Shown piece after piece: positions 55,888 to 64,000 of a stretch of 64,000 nt of DNA; positions within the stretch are counted from its first letter, which is position 1; the number at the start of each line of letters is the position of its first letter. The notes under the pieces are model-generated. The model searched no databases. It was not told the DNA's origin and saw only the letters and a program-made list of their open reading frames with translations. Made by a program: the position numbers and the translations under genes. Origin of the DNA: CAZDJQ01 sp964505765 (lineage in GTDB: Bacteria; Patescibacteriota; Microgenomatia; UBA12405; JAHJSD01); assembly GCA_964505765.1 (NCBI GenBank), contig CAZDJQ010000001.1:1-64000 (forward strand). The letters run 5' to 3'.

Positions 55888-56922
55888 TTACTCCGAACTT
55901 TTTTCTTCGACTGCTTTCTTCCCTTCTTCTGTTTCAGCTTTTCCTTTAACTTTAATTTCATAGCCGACTAATTCTCCGGCTAAGCGGACATTTTCGCCGC
56001 CGTCGCCAATTGCCATTGCCAACTCTTCTTCCGCCACTTCCACCACTACCCGATTTTTTTCTTCATCCAGTTCTACCAGGTCGACATCTTTAGCCGGCGA
56101 CAAGGCCGCTTCAATAAAGTGCTCAATATTTTCACTGTAGGGAATAACATCAACCTTCTCCTCATTTAATTCCCGAATAACCGCCTGGACCCTTACTCCT
56201 TTTTGACCGACGCATGAACCGACCGGGTCGACTCCCGCCTGAGTGGAATTAACCGCCACCTTGCTCCGCTGGCCGGCCCGCCGGGCAATTTTTTCAATAA
56301 CAACCGCCCCGGAATTTACTTCCGGCACTTCCCGCTTAAATAATTCCACCACCAACTGCGGGTCAGCTCGGGAGACAATTATTCTCTCTTTCTCCTCAAC
56401 CTCTTCAATTCCTTTTATATAAAAGGCCATTCTTTCAGAAGAAGGATAATTTTCGTTATTTATCTGTTCGTTTTTAGGCAGTAATGCTTCCGCTCTACCA
56501 ATTCCAACTACAATCTGCGGACCTTCCCGGCGGAGGACGACACCGCTAATTAAACTGCCTACTTTATCTTCAAATTCACTAATAACCGCTTGTTTTTCTG
56601 CCTCTCTTATCTTCTGTAAAATAACCTGTTTTGCGGTTTGAGCCGCGATTCTTCCAAACCCGGGCGGAGTAACATCTTCTTTTTCATCATCTTCTTTAAT
56701 CTCAAACACTTTAGTCTCTCCGGTTTCCGGATCAAGAGTTACTTCATATTCCTTTTCTTCATCTATTTCAATCCCTTTTTCCTTTGCATCCCGCTTAAAA
56801 GCGGCTAAAATCGCCTCTTCCACTGATTCTATGACTACCTCGGCATTAATATTTCTCTCACCGGCAATTTGAGCAACTGCCGCGGCAAACTCGGTTTTTG
56901 GTATCTTTTTTAAATCAATCAT
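55888..56922 (-). CDS. nusA: Transcription termination/antitermination factor NusA
   Basis: The 344-residue protein has an N-terminal RNAP-binding domain, an S1 domain (ISGVVLRREGPQIVVGIGRAEALLP), and two KH domains (SCVGQKGVRVQAVIREL and AIGDGGENVRLAGEL) with the VDPVGSCVG motif. No acidic repeat domains follow. I use MIDLKKIPK at 56922 because a promoter lies ten bases upstream; the frame extends to 56961. Confidence 0.94.
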   Translation of the reverse strand: MIDLKKIPKTEFAAAVAQIAGERNINAEVVIESVEEAILAAFKRDAKEKGIEIDEEKEYEVTLDPETGETKVFEIKEDDEKEDVTPPGFGRIAAQTAKQVILQKIREAEKQAVISEFEDKVGSLISGVVLRREGPQIVVGIGRAEALLPKNEQINNENYPSSERMAFYIKGIEEVEEKERIIVSRADPQLVVELFKREVPEVNSGAVVIEKIARRAGQRSKVAVNSTQAGVDPVGSCVGQKGVRVQAVIRELNEEKVDVIPYSENIEHFIEAALSPAKDVDLVELDEEKNRVVVEVAEEELAMAIGDGGENVRLAGELVGYEIKVKGKAETEEGKKAVEEKSSE

Positions 56923-56932
56923 TGCTGTTGCA

Positions 56933-56961
56933 AGTTTAACAAATATGCTAAGAATTATCAA
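56933..56961 (-). promoter_or_regulatory. nusA promoter
   Basis: TTGATA (56956-56961) and TAAACT (56933-56938) on the minus strand are 17 bases apart. The -10 ends ten bases before the nusA ATG, so the leader would be about four bases. Confidence 0.5.
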
Positions 56962-56996
56962 TTTCCGCTTCTTATTGTAACAATTATCCCCTTCAA

Positions 56997-57005
56997 TGTT
57001 ATAAT
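56997..57005 (+). promoter_or_regulatory. mutS extended -10 (leaderless)
   Basis: TG-T-TATAAT (TATAAT at 57000-57005) ends seven bases before the A of the mutS ATG at 57012. No Shine-Dalgarno is present. Confidence 0.65.
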
Positions 57006-57011
57006 GTATTT

Positions 57012-59546
57012 ATGGCGCAGAACTTAGACGAACTCGAATTTAAAACCCCGATGATGAGGCAATATCTAGAAATTAAAAAGAAACATAAAGACGCCCTGTT
57101 GCTTTTTCGGCTGGGCGACTTTTATGAACTTTTTTTAGCCGATGCCAAAATCGCCGCTGAAATTCTCGGGATCGCTTTAACCAAACGAAGCCGCGGTCGG
57201 GACGGAGACATTCCAATGTGCGGCATCCCCTACCACGCGTTGGAAACTTATTTGGGCAAATTAATTAAAACCGGAAACAAAGTCGCCATCTGCGAGCAGA
57301 TGCAGGATGCCGGTCAAACTTCCGGCATGGTTGAGAGAAAAGTTGTCCGGGTGGTCACACCGGGAACGGTTTTAAATGACAAAAATTTGGAACAGAAAGA
57401 AAACAATTATTTATTAGGATTGGAATTCAACAACAAGTATTTGGGCCTTGCTTACGTTGATTTATCCACCGGCGAAATCTACATCCATCAAACCCCTTAT
57501 CAAGACCTGGAAAAAAAATTAGCTTCCCAATTACAGCAGATTAAACCAACTGAGATTGTTTCTTCCCACCAAAACTACAATAACCCCAAAATCCTTCGGG
57601 GACTGCGGCTCGTTTCCGACACTAATATTTTCCCTTTTGACCACTGGGAAAAAAATTCCCAAAATTTTGAAAAGCATTTAAAAGAACACTTCCAAGTCCA
57701 AACTTTTGACGGCTTCGGCTTGTCTAAAGACAAACACGGTTTAGGTCTTAAAGCCGCTTCCGGACTGCTCGGCTACTTAAAGGAAACTCAGCAAAGCAGT
57801 CTAAACCACCTTAAAAAACTTACCCCGTTTTGGTCAAAAGACTTCCTTCGGCTGGATTCGATGACCATTACCAATTTAGAATTATTTACCACCATCCGCG
57901 GTCAAAAGGGCGGAACTTTAATTGAGGTGCTTGACCAGACCCGAACAGCCGCCGGCGGCAGAAAACTCCGCCAATGGCTGCTTAAACCCTTAAATCATCA
58001 GAAAAAAATAAACCGGCGCTTGGATGCAGTGGAGATATTAAAACAAAAACGCCGGCAAAGACAAGAAATTGAGGACTTATTAAGTCAAGTTCTGGATATT
58101 GAAAGATTAATTTCTCGGATTTCAGTCGGAACCGCTAATCCCAGAGATTTAGAAGCCTTAAAAGTCAGTTTAATCAACATTGAAAAGATAAAACGATTTT
58201 TGGATAATGATTTAGAAAATTTAAGCTATCTACTTCCCAATCAATTAGTTGAGGAAAACAAACCCTTAGTTAAACTGCTTGATAACAGCATAAAAAAAGA
58301 CCCCCCGGCCGGATTATCCGACGGCGGCTACATTGCCGACGGAGTCTCTGAACAGCTTGATGAATACCGGCAGACCTTAAAAGGCAGTAAATCCTGGCTT
58401 AAGCAATTCCAACAGCAGGAACGGGAAAAAACCGGGATCAACACGCTAAAAGTATCTAAAAATAAAGTATTCGGATTTTATATTGAAGTCAGCAAATCCC
58501 AAATAAGCAAAGTCCCCGACCATTATATCCGCAAACAAACCCTGGTTAATTCCGAACGCTACATCCTCCCGGAATTAAAACAAAAAGAAGAAACCGCATT
58601 GCAGGCGGAGGAAAACGTCAAGCAGATAGAAAAACAAATCTTTGAAAAATTATTAAATCAAATTATGGATTATGCCCAACCGGCTCAAGAAATCGCCGGC
58701 CAAACCGCTAAGCTCGATGTTTACACATCGCTGGCAGTTATCGCTGAAAAAAACCGATATACCCGGCCGGAAATAAGCACCAAAGGAAGCCTGAAAATTA
58801 AAAACGGCCGTCATCCGGTCATTGAGCAGATGCAGGACAATCAATCATTCATCCCCAATAATGTTGAGCTCAACAAGAAGCACCGCCAGGTTTTATTAAT
58901 CACCGGACCGAATATGGCCGGAAAATCCACTTACTTGCGCCAGACCGCTTTAATCACTCTTCTGGCTCAAATGGGCAGTTTTGTTCCGGCTGACAAAGCA
59001 GCCATCCCGTTAAGAGACCAAATCTATACCCGGGTCGGCGCCTCGGATAACCTGGTCCGGGGCCAATCAACCTTTTTAGTTGAAATGTCGGAAACCGCCC
59101 GGATTTTAAATAACTGCACAGATAAAAGCCTTATCATTTTTGATGAAATCGGCCGGGGGACCAGCACCTTTGACGGAATGAGTATTGCCTGGGCGGTTAT
59201 TGAATATTTAGTTGAACACAAAAACAAAAAGGCGTTCACTTTGTTTGCCACTCACTATCATGAACTGACTGCTCTGGCCAAAAAATTTCCCGGGGTGGAA
59301 AACATGCAGATGGCGATTGATCAAGACAAAGACAGCATCATCTTTTTGTATAAAGTCAAACCCGGACGGGCTTGGCAGAGCTACGGGGTTGAAGTGGCTG
59401 AGCTGGCTGGACTGCCCGACCAAGTCACCCGGCGGGCCCAGCAGATTTTGCGTCAGGTTAAGAAAAACCAAAAACAGATATCGCTGGCTTCATCAGCGGA
59501 AAAATCAGACGATTCCAAACAAACTAAACTTAGCTTCGACAACTGA
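57012..59546 (+). CDS. mutS: DNA mismatch repair protein MutS
   Basis: The 844-residue protein has the mismatch-reading Phe-x-Glu in GDFYELF, the connector and clamp, and the ABC-type ATPase with Walker A GPNMAGKSTYLRQ, the signature STFLVEMSETA and Walker B LIIFDEIGRGTSTFDG. It binds mispaired bases and recruits MutL. The gene is immediately followed by mutL beyond a scaffold gap. Confidence 0.97.
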   Translation: MAQNLDELEFKTPMMRQYLEIKKKHKDALLLFRLGDFYELFLADAKIAAEILGIALTKRSRGRDGDIPMCGIPYHALETYLGKLIKTGNKVAICEQMQDAGQTSGMVERKVVRVVTPGTVLNDKNLEQKENNYLLGLEFNNKYLGLAYVDLSTGEIYIHQTPYQDLEKKLASQLQQIKPTEIVSSHQNYNNPKILRGLRLVSDTNIFPFDHWEKNSQNFEKHLKEHFQVQTFDGFGLSKDKHGLGLKAASGLLGYLKETQQSSLNHLKKLTPFWSKDFLRLDSMTITNLELFTTIRGQKGGTLIEVLDQTRTAAGGRKLRQWLLKPLNHQKKINRRLDAVEILKQKRRQRQEIEDLLSQVLDIERLISRISVGTANPRDLEALKVSLINIEKIKRFLDNDLENLSYLLPNQLVEENKPLVKLLDNSIKKDPPAGLSDGGYIADGVSEQLDEYRQTLKGSKSWLKQFQQQEREKTGINTLKVSKNKVFGFYIEVSKSQISKVPDHYIRKQTLVNSERYILPELKQKEETALQAEENVKQIEKQIFEKLLNQIMDYAQPAQEIAGQTAKLDVYTSLAVIAEKNRYTRPEISTKGSLKIKNGRHPVIEQMQDNQSFIPNNVELNKKHRQVLLITGPNMAGKSTYLRQTALITLLAQMGSFVPADKAAIPLRDQIYTRVGASDNLVRGQSTFLVEMSETARILNNCTDKSLIIFDEIGRGTSTFDGMSIAWAVIEYLVEHKNKKAFTLFATHYHELTALAKKFPGVENMQMAIDQDKDSIIFLYKVKPGRAWQSYGVEVAELAGLPDQVTRRAQQILRQVKKNQKQISLASSAEKSDDSKQTKLSFDN

Positions 59547-59592
59547 CAAGGGTTGAAACAGATATATTTAGAGCATGCCTCTGAGCGGTCAG

Positions 59593-59692
59593 NNNNNNNN
59601 NNNNNNNNNNNNNNNNNNNNNNNNNNNNNNNNNNNNNNNNNNNNNNNNNNNNNNNNNNNNNNNNNNNNNNNNNNNNNNNNNNNNNNNNNNNN
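59593..59692. other. Scaffold gap of 100 N covering the mutL start
   Basis: One hundred N lie between the mutS stop region and mutL. Unlike the gaps at 30185 and 45064, no flanking 55-bp duplication was found. Confidence 0.95.
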
Positions 59693-59693
59693 A

Positions 59694-61439
59694 AAAATAA
59701 AAAAACTGTCTCAAAATTTAATCAACCAAATCGCCGCCGGCGAAGTCGTCGAACGTCCGGCATCAGTTGTTAAAGAATTAGTCGAAAATGCGATCGACGC
59801 TCAAGCGGATTTTATTGAGATAAAAATTGAAAACGGCGGCAAATCAAAAATCATAATCAAAGACAACGGCCGGGGAATGGACAAACAAGACGCTGTTCTT
59901 GCTTTTGAAAGCCACACCACCAGCAAAATCAATTCAATTGTGGATTTAAATAGAATCACTTCTTATGGTTTCCGCGGTGAAGCCTTGGCTTCCATTGCCT
60001 CTATTTCTAAAATTGAATTAAAAACTAAAACCAAAAATCAAGAACAGGCAAGCCACCTTATTATCGACGCCGGCCGAATAAAAAAAACTACCGCTTGTGC
60101 TCATCCGACCGGAACAACAATTATTGTTGATGATTTGTTTTACAATGTCCCGGCCCGGCAAAAATTTTTAAAAACTACTCGGACCGAATTCAATCACATT
60201 CGAGACTGGCTCCGGGCGCAAGCCTTGGCACTGCCTGAAATCGGCTTTACTCTTCACCACAATCAACGGGAAATTTTCCATTATCCGGAAAACCAGACCT
60301 TAAAACAAAGACTGCAGTCTGTTTTAGGCGACCAAATAACCCAATTTATCCCGGTTAAAACAAAAAAGAATTATTTAAAACTTAACGGATTAATCGCCCC
60401 GCCGCAAAAAGCAAGAAAAACCAAGAAAAACCAGGATTTATTTGTTAATAAACGCCATGTAGATAATAAAACCGTTATCGGAGCAGTCAAACAAGCTTAT
60501 CAGCATATTTTACCTGCTGATTTATATCCCCCGTTTGTTCTATTTCTAAACATCCGTCCCGACCTAGTTGATGTCAATATTCATCCCCGCAAAGAAGAAA
60601 TCAAGTTCATTTCATCATCAATGGTTTTTAATACTGTCAAACAAGCGGTTCAAACCGCTCTGAGCCAAAATTTAACTGAAAAAGCCCCGGCATTTACTGC
60701 TCCCCGCCGGTCGGAATCAATTGATCAGCCCCGTCAACCCCAATCAAGAAAAAGTTTCAACTATTCTTCCCCTCAGCCGAAACCCAAACAAATTAAGGAA
60801 AGCCAGGCCTATTTTGACTATTTGAAACAAGACCGGGACGATCAAGAAGAAATTACTTATCTCCCCCAAATTGGCCGGCTTTATCTAATTGTTCCGGAGG
60901 ATAATCAGTTATGGATTATTGACCAGCATGCCGCTGAAGAGCGGATTTTATTGGAAAAATTTATTAAGCAGTATCAACAGCAAAGAGACCGAGGCATCAG
61001 TCAAAAACTCTTATTTGATCAAACTATAACCTTGTCCGACAGCGATAAAAAAATCTTAAAAACCCAGGAGAAATATTTAACCAAAATTGGGTTTGAATTT
61101 GAATTCTCTAATAACAAAGTCAATATTAAAGCCATTCCCAATATTTTAAAAGACAAACCAATAGAAAATATTCTTCTCGGTTTTTTAGACGATTTAAGCG
61201 AAAAAGAGTACCTTCAGCCTAAAGAGCTGGAACTTAATCCAAAAACTTTTCACACCTTGGCAACTCTCGCCTGCCGGTCAGCCGTTAAACAAGGCGATAA
61301 CCTGGTTCCGGCTAAAAGAAAACAAATAGTTAATCAGTTAAAAGAACTCGGCGATCGCGGAGCAACCTGTCCCCACGGCCGGCCTACCCGGCTGAAATTT
61401 TCCATGAAGGATTTAGCTAAAATGTTTAATCGGAATTAG
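59694..61439 (+). CDS. mutL: DNA mismatch repair protein MutL, start lost in gap
   Basis: The 581 visible residues start within one or two codons of the usual N-terminus: KIKKLSQNLINQIAAGEVVERPASVVKELVENAIDA, then GHKL ATPase motifs (IKDNGRGM, YGFRGEALASI). The C-terminal domain has the endonuclease motif DQHAAEERILLE and the CPHGRP motif, so this is a nicking-type MutL. The ATG is in the N-run. Its stop overlaps the convergent DUF3828-like gene by four bases. Confidence 0.95.
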   Translation, partial: KIKKLSQNLINQIAAGEVVERPASVVKELVENAIDAQADFIEIKIENGGKSKIIIKDNGRGMDKQDAVLAFESHTTSKINSIVDLNRITSYGFRGEALASIASISKIELKTKTKNQEQASHLIIDAGRIKKTTACAHPTGTTIIVDDLFYNVPARQKFLKTTRTEFNHIRDWLRAQALALPEIGFTLHHNQREIFHYPENQTLKQRLQSVLGDQITQFIPVKTKKNYLKLNGLIAPPQKARKTKKNQDLFVNKRHVDNKTVIGAVKQAYQHILPADLYPPFVLFLNIRPDLVDVNIHPRKEEIKFISSSMVFNTVKQAVQTALSQNLTEKAPAFTAPRRSESIDQPRQPQSRKSFNYSSPQPKPKQIKESQAYFDYLKQDRDDQEEITYLPQIGRLYLIVPEDNQLWIIDQHAAEERILLEKFIKQYQQQRDRGISQKLLFDQTITLSDSDKKILKTQEKYLTKIGFEFEFSNNKVNIKAIPNILKDKPIENILLGFLDDLSEKEYLQPKELELNPKTFHTLATLACRSAVKQGDNLVPAKRKQIVNQLKELGDRGATCPHGRPTRLKFSMKDLAKMFNRN

Positions 61440-61975
61440 TCCCGTCTGTCCTCAGCTTCTGAACAAACCACGTCAACTATTTTCCATTGGCCGTCAATTA
61501 CTTTCAATTCAATTGGAATTATTTGCTCAAAGCCTTCTTCTCTTAAATAAACGGTTGCTTCTTCTCCATCAAGGTTAACACTTTCTATACTAAATCCTGG
61601 AGGGATATCTTGAGCACACAGAATGGGATCATAACCTCTTGCCTCTGGAATTTTTTCTTTAAGTTCAGCTGATAAAAATTCACTTTCTAAGTAAGCTTTA
61701 TCGGATAAAGGATTGCCTTCATAATCAATCCACCAACTGTAAAATTCACGTACTGCATCTTGAGGGGCACTTAATTCTTGTTCTTCTACGCTAGGAGTGG
61801 AAGTTATACCAGGAGTGGGAGTTTCAACTGCGGATTCTTGGCCAAAGCGCAGGTTTAAATTATTAACCGCATAAATTGCAATTGCCAAACCAATAAAAGC
61901 CAGACCCACACAAATTATTATAATCGTAATTAATCCATCCTTGCCTTTTTGTCCTTGGCTGTTTTCTTCTACCAT
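61436..61975 (-). CDS. Membrane-anchored DUF3828-like protein
   Basis: The 179-residue protein has one N-terminal membrane helix (about 14-36), a Thr/Pro linker, and a domain with AVREFYSWWIDYEGNP and GQWKIVDVVCSEA, reminiscent of DUF3828-type extracytoplasmic domains. The function is unknown. An extended -10-like TGAAATACT lies six bases before the ATG. Confidence 0.6.
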   Translation of the reverse strand: MVEENSQGQKGKDGLITIIIICVGLAFIGLAIAIYAVNNLNLRFGQESAVETPTPGITSTPSVEEQELSAPQDAVREFYSWWIDYEGNPLSDKAYLESEFLSAELKEKIPEARGYDPILCAQDIPPGFSIESVNLDGEEATVYLREEGFEQIIPIELKVIDGQWKIVDVVCSEAEDRRD

Positions 61976-62019
61976 CCTATTAGTATTTCACCATATTTTC
62001 TAAATTTAGTCAAACAGTC

Positions 62020-62268
62020 TCACTCTTCTTTTTTATATCTTTTATAACTTTCCGCCGCTTGCAGGTTTTCCGCTTCTAATAGTCCGATTACTCTTTTCCG
62101 TATTTCAGCCGTGGAAATAATATCTTCACTTTGCTGAACCCAAAGCTCAATTTGATTAGTAATATTCTCAGCATTAACTTCAGGAAGACCAGCGGAAACT
62201 ACACTCTGGAAAACTTTTTGGCGGTCAAAGGGTTCTAAACTGCCGTCTTTTTTCCTTACCTGGATCAT
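62020..62268 (-). CDS. Stand-alone ATP-cone domain protein
   Basis: The 82-residue protein is one ATP-cone domain: VRKKDGSLEPFDRQKVFQSVV, NITNQIELWV, ISTAEIRKRVIGLLEAE and AAESYKRYKKEE, as found at the start of class I/III ribonucleotide reductases or in NrdR. Nothing else is attached. I take the ATG at 62268, which has AAGGGGGTGA eight bases upstream, rather than a TTG at 62289. It may bind (d)ATP to regulate a partner; no reductase is in the window. Confidence 0.8.
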   Translation of the reverse strand: MIQVRKKDGSLEPFDRQKVFQSVVSAGLPEVNAENITNQIELWVQQSEDIISTAEIRKRVIGLLEAENLQAAESYKRYKKEE

Positions 62269-62341
62269 GAAACATTCACCCCCTTTCAAAAAGGATCAAA
62301 CAATCTATCTTCAGGTTAGCATAATTAGTTAATAACCGCCA

Positions 62342-62441
62342 NNNNNNNNNNNNNNNNNNNNNNNNNNNNNNNNNNNNNNNNNNNNNNNNNNNNNNNNNNN
62401 NNNNNNNNNNNNNNNNNNNNNNNNNNNNNNNNNNNNNNNNN
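62342..62441. other. Scaffold gap of 100 N before rtcB
   Basis: One hundred N lie between the ATP-cone gene and rtcB. No flanking duplication was seen, so real sequence may be missing here. Confidence 0.95.
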
Positions 62442-62453
62442 AAAATTATAATT

Positions 62454-62482
62454 TTGTGACCTCTTCGAATTTACTGTAAGAT
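62454..62482 (+). promoter_or_regulatory. rtcB promoter (leaderless)
   Basis: TTGTGA (62454-62459) and TAAGAT (62477-62482) are 17 bases apart. The -10 ends seven bases before the A of the rtcB ATG, predicting transcription from the ATG itself. Confidence 0.65.
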
Positions 62483-62488
62483 TTAGAT

Positions 62489-63658
62489 ATGGAAATAATC
62501 GACACTGAACGCATTCCGCTGTATCTATTTACCAACCCGGAAAATTTAGAAAAAGACTGCCTTCAACAGGCAAAAAATATGTCTAATCTTTTCCCCGCCT
62601 ACCACCACACCGCTTTAATGCCCGACGCCCACATTGGCTACGGCATGCCGATCGGCGGAGTTTTAGCCCTTGATCAAGCCGTCTGTCCAAACGCCGTTGG
62701 GGTTGACATCGGCTGCGGCATGGCTTATGTTCCCACCAATTTGCCGGCTGATAAAATAACCAAAAAACAACTTCAGCATTTTACCGGCCAGGTAATGCGC
62801 CAAGTTCCAATGGGCTTTCACGTTCATGATCAACCCCAGCCCGGCTCTGATTTTATTGATGAAAAACTTTTACCGTCGGGACTGAAAGATGAAGTTGCCC
62901 GGGCCAAAAAATCTCTCGGCACTTTAGGCGGCGGCAATCATTTTATTGATTTATTAAAAAACCGGGACGGGGAAATTGCCCTGATGGTCCATACCGGCTC
63001 GCGCCATTTGGGTTACGCCATTGCTGAACATTTTCATAAAAAAGCCAAAAAATACTGCCAAAAACAAGGGATTGACCTGCCGGACAAAGATTTAGCTTAT
63101 TTGGATATTAAAACCAAAGACGCTCAAGACTATATTCAGGCAATGCAGTTAGCAATGAAATTTGCCCGGAAAAACCGACGGCGGATTTTAGAACAAGCCA
63201 AACAAGGTCTAGCTAAAATAATCGGCTCAATAAAATTCGGTGACCAAGTCAACGCCCACCACAACTACGCCGCTGAAGAAAAACATTTCGGCAAACAGGT
63301 CTGGGTCCACCGCAAAGGCGCTATTCGGGCTGAAAAAGGCGAAACCGTTATTGTTCCCGGCAGTCTGGGAACCAAATCCTATATCGGCAAGGGCTTAGGC
63401 AACCCAAAAAGTTTTAATTCCTGCGCCCACGGCGCCGGCCGGACAATGGGCCGCAAAGAAGCCAAAAGAAAATATACTGTCCAGGAAGTGATTGAAGACA
63501 TTAAACAGCGGGGTATTGTGCTGGGTAAAGCCAATAAAAAAGACATTGCTGAAGAATCCCCCTGGGCTTATAAGGATATTCAATCAGTAGTCGAAGACCA
63601 AAAAGACTTAGCCGAAATGGAAATTGAACTTACTCCTCTGGCCGTCATCATCGCCTAA
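62489..63658 (+). CDS. rtcB: RNA ligase RtcB
   Basis: The 389-residue GTP-dependent RNA ligase joins 2',3'-cyclic phosphate and 5'-hydroxyl ends. Metal-binding Cys76 is in VDIGCGM, the GGGNHFI and HTGSRHLG motifs follow, and the guanylylated His314 is in SCAHGAGRTMGR, with GSLGTKSYIG before it. No archease gene is visible. It lies between a scaffold gap and an unrelated gene on the same strand. Confidence 0.94.
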   Translation: MEIIDTERIPLYLFTNPENLEKDCLQQAKNMSNLFPAYHHTALMPDAHIGYGMPIGGVLALDQAVCPNAVGVDIGCGMAYVPTNLPADKITKKQLQHFTGQVMRQVPMGFHVHDQPQPGSDFIDEKLLPSGLKDEVARAKKSLGTLGGGNHFIDLLKNRDGEIALMVHTGSRHLGYAIAEHFHKKAKKYCQKQGIDLPDKDLAYLDIKTKDAQDYIQAMQLAMKFARKNRRRILEQAKQGLAKIIGSIKFGDQVNAHHNYAAEEKHFGKQVWVHRKGAIRAEKGETVIVPGSLGTKSYIGKGLGNPKSFNSCAHGAGRTMGRKEAKRKYTVQEVIEDIKQRGIVLGKANKKDIAEESPWAYKDIQSVVEDQKDLAEMEIELTPLAVIIA

Positions 63659-63684
63659 TTCTTTAATTAACAACAAAAAATATT

Positions 63685-63690
63685 TATAAT
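63685..63690 (+). promoter_or_regulatory. -10 box of the last gene (leaderless)
   Basis: TATAAT ends seven bases before the A of the ATG at 63697; no Shine-Dalgarno is present and no strong -35 is visible. Confidence 0.5.
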
Positions 63691-63696
63691 CATAAA

Positions 63697-64000
63697 ATGC
63701 AATCGCCGGAATCAACCCCAATCACTAAAACAGCTGGTTTAAGCAAAACCTTAGAATCTCGACCCGGCCAGATGGAAAACTTTACCAATGCCTTCAAATA
63801 TATGGAAGAGAATGTTCGCCGAAATCAAAAATTAAACCCTGAAGAGTATGGCAGATATTCCAGTCTGTGTTTTGGTCAGCCGATAGAAGATTGGCCTCAA
63901 CGTTACACTCATCCCAGAAATATAGAAATAGCTAGTCAGGTTTTTAAAAACTTTTACTCCCAAGTCGAAGATGCCGGTTACTTGAATTTAGAATCTTTAG
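63697..64000 (+). CDS. Unknown protein, 3' end cut by window
   Basis: The frame starts MQSPESTPITKTAGLSK and stays open to the window edge (101 codons). I do not recognise a family. The first 25 or so residues look unstructured, then a helical segment (FTNAFKYMEENVRRNQ) begins. Confidence 0.6.
   Translation, partial: MQSPESTPITKTAGLSKTLESRPGQMENFTNAFKYMEENVRRNQKLNPEEYGRYSSLCFGQPIEDWPQRYTHPRNIEIASQVFKNFYSQVEDAGYLNLESL

Noticed and set aside
59553..59692. MutL start at 59553 reading through the Ns
   Set aside because: The translated residues before the Ns are not MutL-like and the frame through unknown bases cannot be trusted.
1..64000. Recoded TGA (Gracilibacteria/SR1-type code)
   Set aside because: TGA clearly ends genes such as nifS (overlap with the IscU-like start) and alaS (overlap with the baseplate-J gene), so it is a stop here.
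1..64000. CRISPR array or prophage
   Set aside because: No regularly spaced repeats were seen; the only palindromic repeats are the REPs. The baseplate-J-like gene stands alone without other phage genes.

Overview
The window looks like a chromosomal segment of a small-genome, Gram-positive-type bacterium of the Candidate Phyla Radiation (Patescibacteria); a Microgenomates-like lineage is possible but unproven. The basis is: bL30 is missing from its usual place, the housekeeping proteins are compact (RpoB about 1060 aa, IF-2 about 480 aa, AlaRS about 590 aa), genes are tightly overlapped on one strand, and short membrane-anchored proteins typical of the group are present. The cell-wall genes (alr, mltG, sortase) suggest a monoderm with peptidoglycan. 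TAA, TAG and TGA all act as stops, so the code is standard.

Layout. 1-3.2 kb: the end of a lipoprotein-like gene and a three-gene ABC-2 exporter. 3.2-9.7 kb: HU, RNase Y, RecA, tRNA-Pro(GGG), a thioredoxin/IscU-like/NifS-like iron-sulfur operon, then a divergent DUF6485-alr pair. 9.7-28.1 kb: one continuous minus-strand translation supercluster, read as fusA-tuf-rpsJ-S10/spc/alpha operons-rplM-rpsI. 28.1-30.8 kb: an accessory island holding an Erm-type 23S rRNA methyltransferase, a kinase-fold protein, a RayT (REP-associated) transposase and REP palindromes, placed between rpsG and fusA. 30.8-38.8 kb: rpoB-rpoC-rpsL-rpsG. 38.8-45.1 kb: mltG, a zinc-ribbon protein, ruvX, sortase, a baseplate-J-like membrane protein and alaS. 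45.2-56.9 kb: nusA-infB-degenerate DHH-rpsO-pnp-Lon-type ATPase-rnj-ftsK-rodZ-like, followed by a DUF948-like gene. 57-61.4 kb: mutS-mutL on the plus strand. 61.4-64 kb: a DUF3828-like protein, a solo ATP-cone protein, rtcB and the start of an unknown gene.

The most unusual region is the island. It begins and ends with related REP palindromes and lies between two copies of a 12-bp direct repeat. The last codons of the Erm gene are written by the REP and by that repeat. Three neighbouring antibiotic-target genes also carry unusual residues: EF-G has Asp-to-Asn changes in two GTPase motifs, S12 has Arg at the Lys88 position plus a loop insertion, and RpoB has Leu at the His526 position.

Several genes (nifS, mutS, rtcB, the kinase-fold gene, the last gene) have a -10 box ending exactly seven bases before the start codon's A, which predicts leaderless mRNAs. 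Four runs of exactly 100 N are scaffold placeholders; two of them are flanked by identical 55-bp copies, so those joins are assembly overlaps rather than missing DNA.

No stretch longer than 300 bases is without a gene. The longest gene-free stretches are 28066-28313 (promoter and palindromes), 62290-62488 (half of it Ns) and 30638-30827 (REPs and a transposase remnant).
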